Source: Pseudomonadota bacterium (GTDB lineage: Bacteria; Pseudomonadota; Alphaproteobacteria; Sphingomonadales; Sphingomonadaceae). From it: a stretch of DNA of 64,000 nucleotides. Below are positions 54,556-64,000 of the stretch, one piece after another (the stretch's first letter is position 1; each line of letters begins with the position of its first letter). The notes under the pieces are model-generated. The model was not told the origin of the DNA, did not search any database, and worked only from the letters and a program-made list of their open reading frames with translations. The translations under genes were made by a program, and so were the position numbers. The stretch spans positions 1 to 64,000 of the forward strand of contig JAJZQN010000018.1 of assembly GCA_021847605.1 (NCBI GenBank), in the 5' to 3' direction.

Positions 54556-55241
54556 TTGTAGCGGCGCAGAAGCCCGGCGAGTTTGCCCTGGATACGAACC
54601 TGTCGCGGATCATAGATCTGGGGTTCGTAAGCGCTGTTGGCCGGATCGAGGCGCACACGCGGCCCTTCCCGACGGAAATATTTGAGCGTTGCTTCGCTCT
54701 CATCGATCAGGGCCACAACAATCTGTCCTTCGCGGGCGACATCGGTCCGCTGGATCAGGGCAAAATCTCCATCGAGAATCCCCGCCTCCATCATCGAGTC
54801 GCCGGATACTTCCAGTGCATAATGATCGCCTGCACCCAGCAAGGCGGCAGGAACGGAGAGCATATTATGTCCCTCCATCGCTTCGATCGGAACGCCGGCA
54901 GCGATCCGGCCATGAAGCGGAATTTCGATCACATCATTGGCTGCGATCGGTAGCGGAGCAGGCGCGGGCGGCGCCTTGGGTTGAATTGGGACAACAGGAG
55001 TAGGCGCACGATGCATCGCGTCGGGCAGTTTCAGCACTTCCAGCGCGCGGGCGCGATTGGGAAGGCGCCGAATGAAGCCACGTTCCTCCAGTGCGTTGAT
55101 CAGCCGGTGAATGCCGGACTTGGAACGCAGGTCGAGCGCGTCCTTCATCTCTTCGAAAGAGGGCGACACGCCGCCCTCCTCCAGTCGGGTCTGGATGAAG
55201 CTGAGCAACTCCTGCTGCTTGGGCGTCAACATACCTGCCAA
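54552..55241 (-). CDS. lexA: LexA repressor (SOS response)
   Basis: LexA represses DNA-damage genes and cleaves itself when RecA filaments form. Winged-helix DNA-binding domain 1-70; self-cleavage site Ala115-Gly116 in 'GRIAAGVP'; catalytic Ser149 in '[10 protein letters not shown]' and Lys187. The 229 residues include a Pro/Ala-rich linker (75-100). An SOS box lies 10 bases upstream of the start, so the gene is self-repressed. It converges with comEC and starts 75 bases from moeA's stop. Confidence 0.96.
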   Translation of the reverse strand: MAGMLTPKQQELLSFIQTRLEEGGVSPSFEEMKDALDLRSKSGIHRLINALEERGFIRRLPNRARALEVLKLPDAMHRAPTPVVPIQPKAPPAPAPLPIAANDVIEIPLHGRIAAGVPIEAMEGHNMLSVPAALLGAGDHYALEVSGDSMMEAGILDGDFALIQRTDVAREGQIVVALIDESEATLKYFRREGPRVRLDPANSAYEPQIYDPRQVRIQGKLAGLLRRYN

Positions 55242-55250
55242 TCCTCCGTG

Positions 55251-55265
55251 GAACGTATGAGGAAC
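55251..55265 (-). promoter_or_regulatory. LexA binding site (SOS box, GTTC-N7-GTTC)
   Basis: On the minus strand GTTC-ctcatac-GTTC matches the alphaproteobacterial direct-repeat SOS box exactly, 10 bases before the lexA ATG. Confidence 0.88.
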
Positions 55266-55316
55266 GTATAGGAAACGGAACGAGGCAAGTCAAGCGCCGC
55301 CGACATAGCGCTTGGC

Positions 55317-56498
55317 TCAGTTCAATGGCAGGATCGTGACGCTTTCGCCGGGGGCAGCGGGAGGGGACTGTGCCGGACGCACGATAAGGCAGTCGGCCAT
55401 GGCCATGGCGGCCGTCGCCGCGCTGTCCTGCGAAGTAACGGACACAACGCCATCTTCGGCGCGAAAAGCCCTCAGATAATCGTCGCGCTCACCAGTTTGA
55501 GGCAGGGGTGACGACAGGCGGGCCTTGGTCGTGAAAGGAAGCGGGCGTGATGCGCCGCTCATGTAGCGGACGAGCGGCGCCAGAAAGAGGAAGCCGGTGA
55601 CGAACGCCGATACCGGATTGCCGGGAAGCCCGAGAAACATGCTATTACCCAATCGGCCCGCCATCAGCGGTTTGCCTGGACGCATCCTGATCTTCCAGAA
55701 ATCCAGACTGCCGCCCGCGCGGGTAAAGGCCGGTCGGACAAGGTCATGATCCCCTACCGACGCACCGCCGGTCGTGACGATGATGTCGGCCGTTCTTGCG
55801 CGTTCAAGCGCCTGTGTCATGGCGTCGAGGTCGTCCGGGATGATGCCAATATCGTCGATGTCGCAGGGCAGCGCAGCCAGCATGGCCGTCAGCATGGGCG
55901 CGTTGGAGGATGGCAGGCGACCCGGCGACACCAGTTGCCCCGGCGCGACCAGTTCATTGCCTGTCGAAAGCAGCGCAATGCGTGGGCGGCGATGAACAGG
56001 CAGTGTGCCGTGGCCACCAAGCACCGCCAGCGCGATCTGGGCCGGACCAAGCCATGCGCCCGCAGGAAGCAGAGGCACGCCCTTCGCAAAATCGGACGCG
56101 GCGGGGCGGACATGGCGCCCCGGACCCAGCGTGCCGTCGATGGCGCGGACCGAATCTCCGTCCACGGCGCTATTTTCCTGGATCAGAATGGCGTCGGCGC
56201 CGGCCGGGATCGGTGCGCCGGTGAAGATGCGGCAGGCCTCGCCGGGGGCGAGCGACGGTTGGGCCATATCGCCTGCGCTGCTGGTCATGGTGACGCGCCA
56301 TGGGCCGGGCTGTTCGGCGGCGCGTACGGCATAGCCGTCCATCGCGGAAAGATCGGCCCACGGTTGGTCGCGCAGGGCGGGAAGGTCGCTGGCGAGCCAA
56401 CGACCCGTACATGCGGTGATGGGCGCTTGCTCCATCGGCAACGGGGGCGCCAGCGCGAAGAGGCGTCTCTGCGCTTCTGCGACCGGCAGCAGGTTCAT
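55317..56498 (-). CDS. moeA: Molybdopterin molybdenumtransferase
   Basis: MoeA inserts molybdenum into adenylated molybdopterin. The 393 residues show the MoeA N-terminal signature '[20 protein letters not shown]', the MoCF-binding '[15 protein letters not shown]' and '[20 protein letters not shown]', and the C-terminal domain. Its ATG overlaps the moaC stop (ATGA), the last link of the trpD-trpC-moaC-moeA coupling. Confidence 0.93.
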   Translation of the reverse strand: MNLLPVAEAQRRLFALAPPLPMEQAPITACTGRWLASDLPALRDQPWADLSAMDGYAVRAAEQPGPWRVTMTSSAGDMAQPSLAPGEACRIFTGAPIPAGADAILIQENSAVDGDSVRAIDGTLGPGRHVRPAASDFAKGVPLLPAGAWLGPAQIALAVLGGHGTLPVHRRPRIALLSTGNELVAPGQLVSPGRLPSSNAPMLTAMLAALPCDIDDIGIIPDDLDAMTQALERARTADIIVTTGGASVGDHDLVRPAFTRAGGSLDFWKIRMRPGKPLMAGRLGNSMFLGLPGNPVSAFVTGFLFLAPLVRYMSGASRPLPFTTKARLSSPLPQTGERDDYLRAFRAEDGVVSVTSQDSAATAAMAMADCLIVRPAQSPPAAPGESVTILPLN

Positions 56499-56965
56499 GG
56501 GGCGCGCCAGTCGCCAGACTTGCCACCAGTCTTGGACAGGAGGCGAATGCCGCTGATGATCATGCCCTTATCCAGAGCCTTGGCCATGTCGTATATCGTG
56601 AGCAGGGCTGCGGATGCAGCGGTCAGTGCTTCCATCTCTACCCCCGTTTGCCCGGCCGTGCGGGCGGTGGCCGTGACGGTGACACAGGCCGCATCGAGAG
56701 TGAAATCGATCGAAACAGCGCTGAGCGCTATGGGATGACAAAGCGGGATGAGTTCTGCGGTGCGCTTGGCCGCCATGATGCCTGCGACGCGAGCGACGGC
56801 GAGAACATCGCCCTTTTTGACCAGTCCGGCGGCGATCGCGCTGGCGGCCTCGGCACTCATGTCGATATGGCCGGTAGCGACGGCTTCGCGTGCGGTCGTC
56901 GCCTTGGCCGATACGTCCACCATGCGGGCGGCGCCGTCCTCGTCCAGATGCGTAAGACCGCTCAT
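56495..56965 (-). CDS. moaC: Cyclic pyranopterin monophosphate synthase
   Basis: MoaC, with MoaA, turns GTP into cyclic pyranopterin monophosphate, the first stage of molybdenum cofactor synthesis. Motifs '[18 protein letters not shown]', '[17 protein letters not shown]' and '[20 protein letters not shown]' are all present in 156 residues. Its start overlaps the trpC stop, and its stop overlaps the moeA start. MoaA itself is not in the window. Confidence 0.95.
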   Translation of the reverse strand: MSGLTHLDEDGAARMVDVSAKATTAREAVATGHIDMSAEAASAIAAGLVKKGDVLAVARVAGIMAAKRTAELIPLCHPIALSAVSIDFTLDAACVTVTATARTAGQTGVEMEALTAASAALLTIYDMAKALDKGMIISGIRLLSKTGGKSGDWRAP

Positions 56966-57753
56966 GCGCCGGTCAGCAGGGCGCGGGTGGCCGCCTCTAC
57001 ATCGTCCTGCCGCATCAATGTTTCACCGACCAGGAAACAGCGCACGCCATGTTCGGCCATGGCGGTGAGGTCGGCATGGCTGGTCAGGCCGCTTTCCGCA
57101 ACGAAGGTGCAGCCCTCAGGCGCCTTGCCCACCAGTTCATAGGTACGGGCGAAATCGACGCTGAAATCGCGCAGGTCGCGATTATTGACGCCGATCAGGC
57201 GGGAACGTAGCGAGAGGGCGCGGTCCAGTTCGCTTTCGTCATGCACCTCGATCAGGGCATCCATGCCAAGGCCAAGGGCGGCGTCCTCAATCTCTGCCAT
57301 CTGTACATCATCCAGAGCGGCAACGATGATGAGGATTGCGTCGGCGCCCAGCGATCGGCTTTCCAGTACCTGCCAGGGATCGACGATGAAGTCCTTGCGC
57401 AGCACCGGCAGCGAGCAAGCGGCGCGGGCGGCGATCAGATAATCGTCATGCCCCTGAAAATAGGGTTCGTCGGTCAGGACGGAGAGGCAGGCTGCGCCGC
57501 CAGCCTGATAGGCGCTGGCATGGGCGGGCGGATCGAAGTCGGCGCGGATCAGCCCCTTGGATGGACTGGCTTTCTTCACTTCGGCAATCAGCCCGAAGCC
57601 GGAATCCGCAGCGGCATCCAGTGCGCGACGAAAGCCGCGTGGCGGCGTTTGTTCTCCCGCGCGGGCAAGCAGGGTGGAAACCGGCGTTTCGGCCTTGCGA
57701 CGAACAACGTCTTCGCGCTTGAAGTCGCAAATTTCGATCAGCTTGTTGGTCAT
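56962..57753 (-). CDS. trpC: Indole-3-glycerol phosphate synthase
   Basis: This (beta/alpha)8 barrel closes the indole ring in tryptophan synthesis. The motifs '[17 protein letters not shown]', '[17 protein letters not shown]' and '[15 protein letters not shown]', and '[13 protein letters not shown]' are complete; 263 residues. The ATG at 57753 overlaps the trpD stop (ATGA); the longer frame starts 6 codons earlier inside trpD. Confidence 0.95.
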   Translation of the reverse strand: MTNKLIEICDFKREDVVRRKAETPVSTLLARAGEQTPPRGFRRALDAAADSGFGLIAEVKKASPSKGLIRADFDPPAHASAYQAGGAACLSVLTDEPYFQGHDDYLIAARAACSLPVLRKDFIVDPWQVLESRSLGADAILIIVAALDDVQMAEIEDAALGLGMDALIEVHDESELDRALSLRSRLIGVNNRDLRDFSVDFARTYELVGKAPEGCTFVAESGLTSHADLTAMAEHGVRCFLVGETLMRQDDVEAATRALLTGA

Positions 57754-58742
57754 TGATAGGCAATCCAGCAATTGAGCAGGGCGTTGGCAAGGCCACGGTC
57801 GATGGTTTCGGCGGCCTCCTCGACCCCTTCGGCCAGGGTCGGTACGGCGTCGGCCACCAGCAGGGCGGCGGCGGCATTGAAGAGAACGGCATCGCGATAA
57901 GGGCCGGTTTCCCCCTGTAGCAGGGCGCGCAGGGCAGCGGCATTATGCGCCGGATCGCCGCCCCGTATCGCTTCGACCGGATGGGTGGACAGGCCAAGTT
58001 CGGCAGCAGTCAGGCGGCGCATGGCGACGATGCCGTCGCCCGTCACTTCGGCTACGTCATTGCCGCCCGCAAGCGAGAGTTCGTCCAGCCCCTCGTCACC
58101 CGACACGATCATGGCGCGATCGACGCCAAGGTCGCCAAGCGCCTGCGCATAGATGGGGACATAGGCAGGGCGGGCGATGCCGACGAGTTGACGGCGGACA
58201 CCGGCCGGATTGGCGAGCGGCCCCATCAGGTTGAAAATGGTCCGCTCCCCGATGGCGCGGCGGATCGGGCCAAGGCGCTTGAGAGCCGGATGGTAATTTT
58301 GCGCGAAGAGGAAACAGATGCCGAGGTCGGCAAGGGTCGCGGGAGCGGTGGCGGCGGCCTTGTCGAGGTTCAGGCCGAGCGCTTCGAGCGTGTCGGCAGC
58401 CCCTGCCTTTGACGATGCGGCTCGATTGCCATGTTTGGCGACGGGAACGCCAGAGGCTGCGACGACCAGAGAAACGGCGGTCGAAACGTTCAGGGTGTGG
58501 TGCCCGTCGCCCCCGGTGCCGCAGACGTCGATGGCGCCGGTGGGCGCATCGACGGGGATCATGCGCGCGCGCATCGCGCGGGCGGCGGCGGCGATTTCAA
58601 TGGCAGTTTCGCCGCGGCGGGCCATGGCGACGAGGAAAGCGGCGATGTCGTCGTCGGACAGGTCGGCGTCGAACAACAGGTCGAAGGCGATCTGGGCATC
58701 CGTGGCGGAAAGCGGAGCGGAGGGATCAGGCAGGCGGGTCAT
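57750..58742 (-). CDS. trpD: Anthranilate phosphoribosyltransferase
   Basis: TrpD transfers phosphoribosyl from PRPP to anthranilate. The 330 residues hold '[20 protein letters not shown]' (the PRPP glycine loop), '[20 protein letters not shown]' and '[15 protein letters not shown]'. Coupled to trpC downstream; preceded by a 161-base gap with a hairpin after trpG, the only break in the run. Confidence 0.95.
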   Translation of the reverse strand: MTRLPDPSAPLSATDAQIAFDLLFDADLSDDDIAAFLVAMARRGETAIEIAAAARAMRARMIPVDAPTGAIDVCGTGGDGHHTLNVSTAVSLVVAASGVPVAKHGNRAASSKAGAADTLEALGLNLDKAAATAPATLADLGICFLFAQNYHPALKRLGPIRRAIGERTIFNLMGPLANPAGVRRQLVGIARPAYVPIYAQALGDLGVDRAMIVSGDEGLDELSLAGGNDVAEVTGDGIVAMRRLTAAELGLSTHPVEAIRGGDPAHNAAALRALLQGETGPYRDAVLFNAAAALLVADAVPTLAEGVEEAAETIDRGLANALLNCWIAYQ

Positions 58743-58867
58743 AGGCCGTTCGCCTTAAGCGCGGGGAGGCGGACGAGTCGAGTGCCAGCGCTTAGCTTCG
58801 CATATTTCCCGGAGATTTTGACATTTAATGTCGCCATGGCGCAATTATCGGAAAATCGCAGGACCGA

Positions 58868-58893
58868 TCCTACAGGGTTTTCAACCTGTAGGA
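58868..58893 (-). terminator. Hairpin in the trpG-trpD gap, possible attenuator or partial terminator
   Basis: TCCTACAGG and CCTGTAGGA form a perfect 9-bp stem with an 8-base loop, starting 10 bases after the trpG stop. No T-run follows directly on the minus strand, so full termination is doubtful. A second small palindrome, GACATTtAATGTC, lies at 58820-58832. Confidence 0.5.
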
Positions 58894-58903
58894 CAGGATG
58901 GCA

Positions 58904-59494
58904 TCAGGCCGCTTCCCGTTCCCGCACGGGCATGCCCGCGATACGCAGGAAATTGGCCAGCATGTCATGTCCATGCTCGGTCGCGATGCTTTCCGGGTGG
59001 AACTGAACCGAATGGATCGGCAGGCTGGCATGACGGAAGCCCATGACCGAGCCATCCTGGCTGGTTGCGTTGACGATAAGGCTGTCGGGAATGTCATCCA
59101 CGATCAGCGAATGATAGCGGGTCGCGGCGAAAGGCGATGGCAACCCGGCGAAAAGGCCGGTGCCATCATGCTCGACCGGCGATATTTTACCATGCATCAG
59201 GCCGCCGCGAATAACTTTGCCGCCAAAATGCTGACCGATTGCCTGATGCCCGAGGCACACGCCCAGCAGCGGGGCGCCCGCATCGGCGCAGGCAGCGACG
59301 AGATCGAGGCTGACCCCCGCCTCATTGGGCGTGCAGGGACCGGGCGACAGCAGAAACGCCTGCGCGCCGGTGGACAATGCCTGACCGGCGGAAATGGCGT
59401 CGTTGCGAACGACCTCTACCTGAGCGCCCAGTTCCATCAGATAATGGACGAGGTTCCAGGTGAAGCTGTCATAATTGTCGATGACGAGGATCAT
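58904..59494 (-). CDS. trpG: Anthranilate synthase glutamine amidotransferase subunit
   Basis: This class I amidotransferase of 196 residues supplies ammonia to TrpE (or PabB). Catalytic triad Cys80 ('LLGVCLGHQAIG'), His165 and Glu167 ('VQFHPES') are present, and the N-terminal 'ILVIDNYDSFTWNLVHYL' is typical of TrpG/PabA. The chorismate-binding TrpE partner is not next to it: the upstream neighbour is the divergent hybrid kinase. TrpD follows after a gap. Confidence 0.94.
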   Translation of the reverse strand: MILVIDNYDSFTWNLVHYLMELGAQVEVVRNDAISAGQALSTGAQAFLLSPGPCTPNEAGVSLDLVAACADAGAPLLGVCLGHQAIGQHFGGKVIRGGLMHGKISPVEHDGTGLFAGLPSPFAATRYHSLIVDDIPDSLIVNATSQDGSVMGFRHASLPIHSVQFHPESIATEHGHDMLANFLRIAGMPVREREAA

Positions 59495-59600
59495 GGGTCG
59501 AGGGCTTTAGCGCGGGAAGCGGGCGGGGGAAAGCGGAATGGCAGAGGCCGGATCGATTTGCGGTCGTCGGGGTTAAGGGACACACATTATTTGGAAGTCG

Positions 59601-62534
59601 ATGACCGTGCCCGATGACACACCGAAGAAGCTGGATTATCCGGGCGGCATGGCATCCATCTTTTCCCCAACTCTTTCCGATGGCTCCATGCAGGAGCGGA
59701 TAGCCGATCATCCATGGGGTGAGACGGATTTGGGACCGCGCGAGCAATGGCCGGTATCGCTGCGCACCACGGTCGATCTGGCGCTGTCATCCCGCTTTCC
59801 GATGTTCATCCTGTGGGGGGATGCCCAGACCTTTTTATATAATGATAGTTATGCGCCGTTTCTGGGGACACGCCATCCCTCTGCGCTGGGGCAGCCAATC
59901 TGTGAGGTGTGGCCGGAAATCTGGGATGATCTGAAACCGTTGATCGACCGCGCGCTGGCCGGTGAGACGGTATCGGTGGAGGACATGCACCTCGTCATGA
60001 CCCGGAACGGCTATGCCGAAGATACATGGTGGACATTTTGTTACAGCCCGTTGCGCGACGATGAAGGGCGTATCGTCGGCGTCCTCGACATCGCGGTGGA
60101 TACCACGCAAAAATTCAAGGATGCCCGCCGCATCACCGAGGAAAGCGAAAGATTGGGCGAAAGCCAGTCGCGGTTCAATGCTCTGGTCAGTGCGACATCG
60201 GACGTCATCTATCAGATGAGCGCAGACTGGCGGGAAATGCGCCAGCTCGATGGGCGCGGTTTTCTGGTCGACACGGACACGCCGTCGGTCCGCTGGATCG
60301 AATCCTATATTCCCGAGGAAGACCAGCAGATCGTCTATGATGCGATCGAGCGCGCCATCGACAGCAAGGGCGTGTTCATGCTGGAGCATCGTGTGCGGCT
60401 GGCCGACGGTACGGTCGGATGGACGGCGTCGCGTGCCGTGCCGGTACTGGATGCGGGCGGCGAAATCGTGGAATGGTTCGGCACCGCGACCGACATCACC
60501 CAATCCTATCTGGCGCGCGAGGCATTGGCCACCAGTCGCGAAAAGCTGGAACTGGCGACACGGGCTGCGCGCATGGGCCAGTTCGATTATTGGCCGCAAA
60601 CCGGGCAACTGGAATGGGATGACCGCTGTCGTGCGTTGTTCGGCCTCAGCCCTGGCGCAAGCGTCACCTATGAAACGGCGTTTCTGGCCGGGCTGCACCC
60701 GGACGATCGCGAGGGTGCGGATCAGGCGGTACGGGCGGCGCTGGACCCGAGCGGGTCGCCTTTATTCGATACGGAATATCGCACCGTGGGTATCGAGGAT
60801 GGCGAAGTGCGCCATATCCATGCTCAGGGCATCGCCATATTCGATGGTCGTCATCCCATCCGACTGATCGGCACGGTGCAGGACGTCACGGCCAACCGGC
60901 TGGCGCAGATAAGCCTGAGGGAAGTCGAGGAGCGACTGAGGCTGGCGGGGCGGGCCACCAACGATACGGTATGGGATTGGGATTTTCGTACCAACCATGT
61001 GACCTGGAACATGGCGCTGGAACAGAGTTTCGGCCATCGGCTGGAAGTGGTCGAACCCACGGGGGAATGGTGGCTGGAGCATATCCATCCCGAAGACCGG
61101 CAACGCATCGATACCAGCATTCATGATGTGATTGATGGCGAAGGTACGGATTGGAGCGACGAATACAGGTTCCGCTGCGCCGATGGCCGCTATGCCGATG
61201 TGCTGGATCGCGGCTATGTCTTGCGCGACGGAAGCGGAAGGGCGCTGCGGATGGTCGGCGCCATGCTGGACGTATCGGCGCGCAAGGCGATCGAGCGCGA
61301 TCTGGAACGGGAGCGCCGCCGGCTGGTCGAGGAAGTAGAGTCGACCACAGCCGAACGCGACCGCGCCGAAGAGGCGCTGCGCCAGTCGCAGAAGATGGAG
61401 GCGGTGGGTCAGCTTACCGGAGGCCTTGCCCATGATTTCAACAATTTGCTGACCGGCATTTCCGGCGCGCTGGAAATGATGCAAATGCGTATCGCGCAGG
61501 GGCGTGTTGGCGAAATCGACAAATATTCGGTGGCGGCGCAGGGCGCGGTGCGCCGGGCGGCGGCGCTGACGCATCGTCTGCTGGCCTTTTCCCGCCGACA
61601 GACACTCGATCCCAAACCAGTCAATGTGAACCGCCTGATATTCGATCTGGAAGAATTGATCCGGCGCACCGTTGGTCCGCAGATCGAAGTGGAAACGGTC
61701 GGGAAGGCGGGATTGTGGATGACGCTGGTCGACCCCAATCAACTTGAAAATGCACTGCTCAACCTGTGCATCAATGCGCGCGACGCCATGCCCGATGGCG
61801 GGCGGATTACCATAGAGACAGCGAACAAATGGCTGGACGATGCGGCGTCGCGCGAGCGTGACCTGGAGCCGGGCCAATATATTTCGATCTGCGTCACCGA
61901 TACCGGCACAGGGATGACCCCGGAGGTCATTTCCCGTGCCTTCGATCCTTTTTTCACGACCAAGCCGATGGGCGAGGGGACGGGGCTTGGCCTGTCGATG
62001 ATTTACGGTTTTGCCCGCCAGTCAGGCGGCCATGTCCGCATTTACAGCGAGTTGGGGATGGGCACGACCATGTGCATCTATCTGCCCCGGTTATTTTCAG
62101 GCGAAGAGGGCGCAGACGATAATGCCGTTGGCATGCCCGTCGCGATGATCCGGGGAGCGCAGGAAGCGGGCAAGGGCCGTGTGCTGGTGGTCGACGATGA
62201 ACCCACCGTACGGATGCTGGTGGTCGAGGTGGCAGAAGAACTGGGCTATGATGTGCTGGAGGCGTTTGACGGACCAAGCGCAATGCGACTACTCCAGAAG
62301 GAACAGGGCATAGACCTGCTGATTACCGATGTCGGTCTGCCCGGCGGGATGAACGGGCGACAGGTGGCGGATGCGGCATTGGCGATGCAGCCCGATCTCA
62401 ATGTGCTGTTCATAACCGGCTATGCCGAAAATGCGGTGGTTGGAAACGGGCAACTGGCGCCTAATATGGCGCTTATCACCAAGCCTTTTGCCGTAGATAT
62501 GCTGGCGCAACGCATCCGCGAAATCTTGCCCTGA
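59601..62534 (+). CDS. Hybrid sensor histidine kinase with multiple PAS domains and a receiver
   Basis: This 977-residue cytosolic protein has a PAS-like N-terminus ('HPWGETDLGPREQWPVSLRT', about 30-170), further PAS/PAC modules (about 185-300, 310-430, 440-570), a coiled-coil, the H-box with His611 ('LAHDFNNLLTG'), a HATPase domain (N, G1, G2 boxes: 'NLCINARDAMP', 'DTGTGMT', 'EGTGLGLSM') and a C-terminal receiver with Asp865/Asp866, phospho-acceptor Asp910 ('DLLITDVGLP') and Lys961. No membrane helix. It signals through its own receiver; no output regulator is nearby. Divergent from trpG. Confidence 0.93.
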   Translation: MTVPDDTPKKLDYPGGMASIFSPTLSDGSMQERIADHPWGETDLGPREQWPVSLRTTVDLALSSRFPMFILWGDAQTFLYNDSYAPFLGTRHPSALGQPICEVWPEIWDDLKPLIDRALAGETVSVEDMHLVMTRNGYAEDTWWTFCYSPLRDDEGRIVGVLDIAVDTTQKFKDARRITEESERLGESQSRFNALVSATSDVIYQMSADWREMRQLDGRGFLVDTDTPSVRWIESYIPEEDQQIVYDAIERAIDSKGVFMLEHRVRLADGTVGWTASRAVPVLDAGGEIVEWFGTATDITQSYLAREALATSREKLELATRAARMGQFDYWPQTGQLEWDDRCRALFGLSPGASVTYETAFLAGLHPDDREGADQAVRAALDPSGSPLFDTEYRTVGIEDGEVRHIHAQGIAIFDGRHPIRLIGTVQDVTANRLAQISLREVEERLRLAGRATNDTVWDWDFRTNHVTWNMALEQSFGHRLEVVEPTGEWWLEHIHPEDRQRIDTSIHDVIDGEGTDWSDEYRFRCADGRYADVLDRGYVLRDGSGRALRMVGAMLDVSARKAIERDLERERRRLVEEVESTTAERDRAEEALRQSQKMEAVGQLTGGLAHDFNNLLTGISGALEMMQMRIAQGRVGEIDKYSVAAQGAVRRAAALTHRLLAFSRRQTLDPKPVNVNRLIFDLEELIRRTVGPQIEVETVGKAGLWMTLVDPNQLENALLNLCINARDAMPDGGRITIETANKWLDDAASRERDLEPGQYISICVTDTGTGMTPEVISRAFDPFFTTKPMGEGTGLGLSMIYGFARQSGGHVRIYSELGMGTTMCIYLPRLFSGEEGADDNAVGMPVAMIRGAQEAGKGRVLVVDDEPTVRMLVVEVAEELGYDVLEAFDGPSAMRLLQKEQGIDLLITDVGLPGGMNGRQVADAALAMQPDLNVLFITGYAENAVVGNGQLAPNMALITKPFAVDMLAQRIREILP

Positions 62535-62627
62535 CAGCTGCACTTTATGCCGGCATGAGACTTTAGTCCAACGGACGTCAGGACATCTCTGCCTTACCCT
62601 CGCCTGTAAACAGGCGGGAGAGGATGG

Positions 62628-64000
62628 GTGCGCGCTCTGATGAGCTTTCGGGGGCTGCTTGGCGTCGGCGCGGTGGCGATGGCAACCGGCCTGATCGCGC
62701 TGGTCGCGACCATTCTCTATCTGCAATGGTCGACGCAGCAATTTGCGCAGCGAGCCGATATGGCCCAGAAACAGGCGTTGTTGCTGGCGCGTATCGATGC
62801 GGAGGCGGCGCAGACCCTGATCGACGACAGCATCGATGCCCGCGGCGCGCTGGACCGGGCGGTGGCTGCCTATTTCGCGAGCATCGATGATGAGAGTGAC
62901 CTGATCGGGGCGGACTTGTCCAGTCGCAGCTATCAGGCACGCGAGGCGCAGGATGCGCGCAGGCTGGCGGCGATGCTCAGCATGCGGCCGACCAATATAT
63001 CGGGCGCGCGGGCACTGGTCCGGCACATCGCCTCGCGTGAGAATAAGGAGGCGGAGGATGCAGCCGCCGAGGCCAAGCAGGCGCGGGACGACGCATGGCG
63101 ATGGATATTGGGCGTCATTTGCGCCCTGCTGATATTGCCGACTGGAATGGCGCTGTTCCTGTGGCGGCACCTGATGCGGCCGCTGGAGGCGCTGGCGCAG
63201 GCGACCAAATCGGTGGCGGCGGAAGATCGCCGGGCGCCGCTGCCGGGCAGCCGGTTGATAGAGATGCGGCAGTTAATCGCCCATTTCGAAGATATGGCAC
63301 AGGCGGTCGAGGGGCGGGTGCGCGCCCGGACGGCGGAACTGGAGGCGCTGAACCGGCAACTGGCCGACACGGACCAGCGCCGGCGGTTGTTCCTGTCGAA
63401 GGTCAGCCATGAATTGCGGACGCCGGTAACGGTCATGCGGGGCGAGGCGGAGGTGGCGCTAAGGCTGAACGATGATGCCGACGCGCTGCGCGATGCGTTG
63501 CAGCAGATATTGGACAGCAACCTGTTTCTGGAACGGCGGCTCAATGATCTTCTGGCGCTGGCGCGGGCAGAGGATGGCGCGCTGCCGCTGCGACTGGCGC
63601 CCGTCGATCTGGCGGAACTGGCGCGGCAGGTGGGGCATAGCGCGACCGGATTTGCGCGGGCGAGCGGCGTGACGCTGAAACTCGCCTCGCTGGACAGGCC
63701 AATGCCCGTGATGGGCGACCCCGATCGGTTGCGTCAGGCGATGTTCGCGCTGGTGGACAATGGCGTCAAATTCTCGCCGCCCGGCAGCACCATCCATCTG
63801 AGCGGCAATCAGGATGGTGGAGGCATGGAAATCATCGTCGCGGATGAAGGGCCGGGCATCGCGGAAGGCGAACTGGCGCGCATTTTCGACCCCTATGTGC
63901 AGGGCAAGGCAGGGCGGTCGCTTGGCGGCACCGGCCTTGGCCTGTCGCTGGCGCGATGGATCGCGCAGGCACATGAAGGGGGCATCAGCGCCCGGAACGG
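62628..64000 (+). CDS. Membrane sensor histidine kinase (partial, runs off the end)
   Basis: The frame is open to the window end. It has an N-terminal membrane helix (about residues 8-30), a short periplasmic domain (about 30-155), a second helix (about 160-183, 'WILGVICALLILPTGMALFL'), a HAMP segment, the H-box His261 ('SKVSHELRTPVTVMRG'), N-box 'FALVDNGVKFSPPGSTIHLS' and G boxes 'DEGPGIAEGELARIFDPYVQ', 'GTGLGLSLARW'. The GTG at 62628 follows GGGAGAGG; the ATG at 62640 is an alternative. It follows the hybrid kinase by 93 bases. A response regulator may lie just beyond the window. Confidence 0.88.
   Translation, partial: MRALMSFRGLLGVGAVAMATGLIALVATILYLQWSTQQFAQRADMAQKQALLLARIDAEAAQTLIDDSIDARGALDRAVAAYFASIDDESDLIGADLSSRSYQAREAQDARRLAAMLSMRPTNISGARALVRHIASRENKEAEDAAAEAKQARDDAWRWILGVICALLILPTGMALFLWRHLMRPLEALAQATKSVAAEDRRAPLPGSRLIEMRQLIAHFEDMAQAVEGRVRARTAELEALNRQLADTDQRRRLFLSKVSHELRTPVTVMRGEAEVALRLNDDADALRDALQQILDSNLFLERRLNDLLALARAEDGALPLRLAPVDLAELARQVGHSATGFARASGVTLKLASLDRPMPVMGDPDRLRQAMFALVDNGVKFSPPGSTIHLSGNQDGGGMEIIVADEGPGIAEGELARIFDPYVQGKAGRSLGGTGLGLSLARWIAQAHEGGISARN

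Noticed and set aside
1-64000. CRISPR arrays, insertion sequences, prophage genes and rRNA
   Set aside because: I saw no spaced direct-repeat array, no transposase, integrase or phage structural protein, and no rRNA-like sequence in the window.

Overview
The window is a stretch of GC-rich chromosome from an alphaproteobacterium, most likely a sphingomonad (Sphingobium/Sphingomonas type). The grounds are a Mur-type Fur without the CxxC zinc pairs, a MucR/Ros regulator, an alphaproteobacterial LexA box (GTTC-N7-GTTC) before lexA, the gene run trpG-trpD-trpC-moaC-moeA-lexA-comEC-gltX-gltA-dapB-nth, and the many TonB/RND/cyclopropane-synthase type genes. Nearly all of it is core genome. I see no prophage, insertion sequence, CRISPR array or rRNA. 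There are two tRNA genes, Ser(TGA) and Arg(CCG).

Layout. 1-2.3 kb: remains of a Tad-pilus-like pair (tadG-like, apparently broken, and tadE-like), a PAS protein with an antitoxin-like N-terminus, and a small membrane protein. 2.4-6.2 kb: astA-astB for arginine catabolism, a DUF481 outer-membrane protein and rppH. 6.4-14.4 kb: photolyase and cyclopropane-fatty-acid synthase in tandem, an SDR, purF, rnr and a universal stress protein. 14.6-19.8 kb: pdhC (E2), a thioesterase and lpdA (E3) without the E1 genes, then a PAP2 phosphatase and a DUF2142 membrane protein. 19.9-27.6 kb: a long minus-strand housekeeping run, nifU-tsaB-rimI, mucR, then fur-plsC-miaB-phoH-ybeY-corC. 27.7-34.2 kb: a PNPOx-like protein, a DEAD-box helicase with a structured leader, an M16 protease and a secreted amidohydrolase, followed by a gene-free 485-base stretch carrying two inverted-repeat elements.

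34.7-41.2 kb: a tetR-type repressor divergent from a complete RND efflux operon (acrA-acrB-oprM), with an 18-bp perfect palindrome between them. 41.3-48.7 kb: ogt, tRNA-Ser, a PepSY/flavodoxin/ferredoxin-reductase fusion divergent from a TonB receptor (a likely iron-siderophore uptake and reduction pair), cytochrome c, tRNA-Arg, a small secreted protein and nth. 48.7-59.5 kb: dapB, gltA, gltX, comEC, lexA, and a translationally coupled trpD-trpC-moaC-moeA chain behind trpG. 59.6-64 kb: a multi-PAS hybrid histidine kinase and a second histidine kinase that runs off the end.

Nothing here is clearly a new multi-gene system. The best leads are the Phd-like/PAS fusion, the three-hairpin leader of the DEAD-box gene, the 19-bp perfect inverted repeat at 34.25 kb, and the receptor/reductase pair with its palindromic intergenic site. 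Starts were re-chosen in many genes where the longest open frame runs into non-coding or antisense sequence; the reason is stated in each entry.
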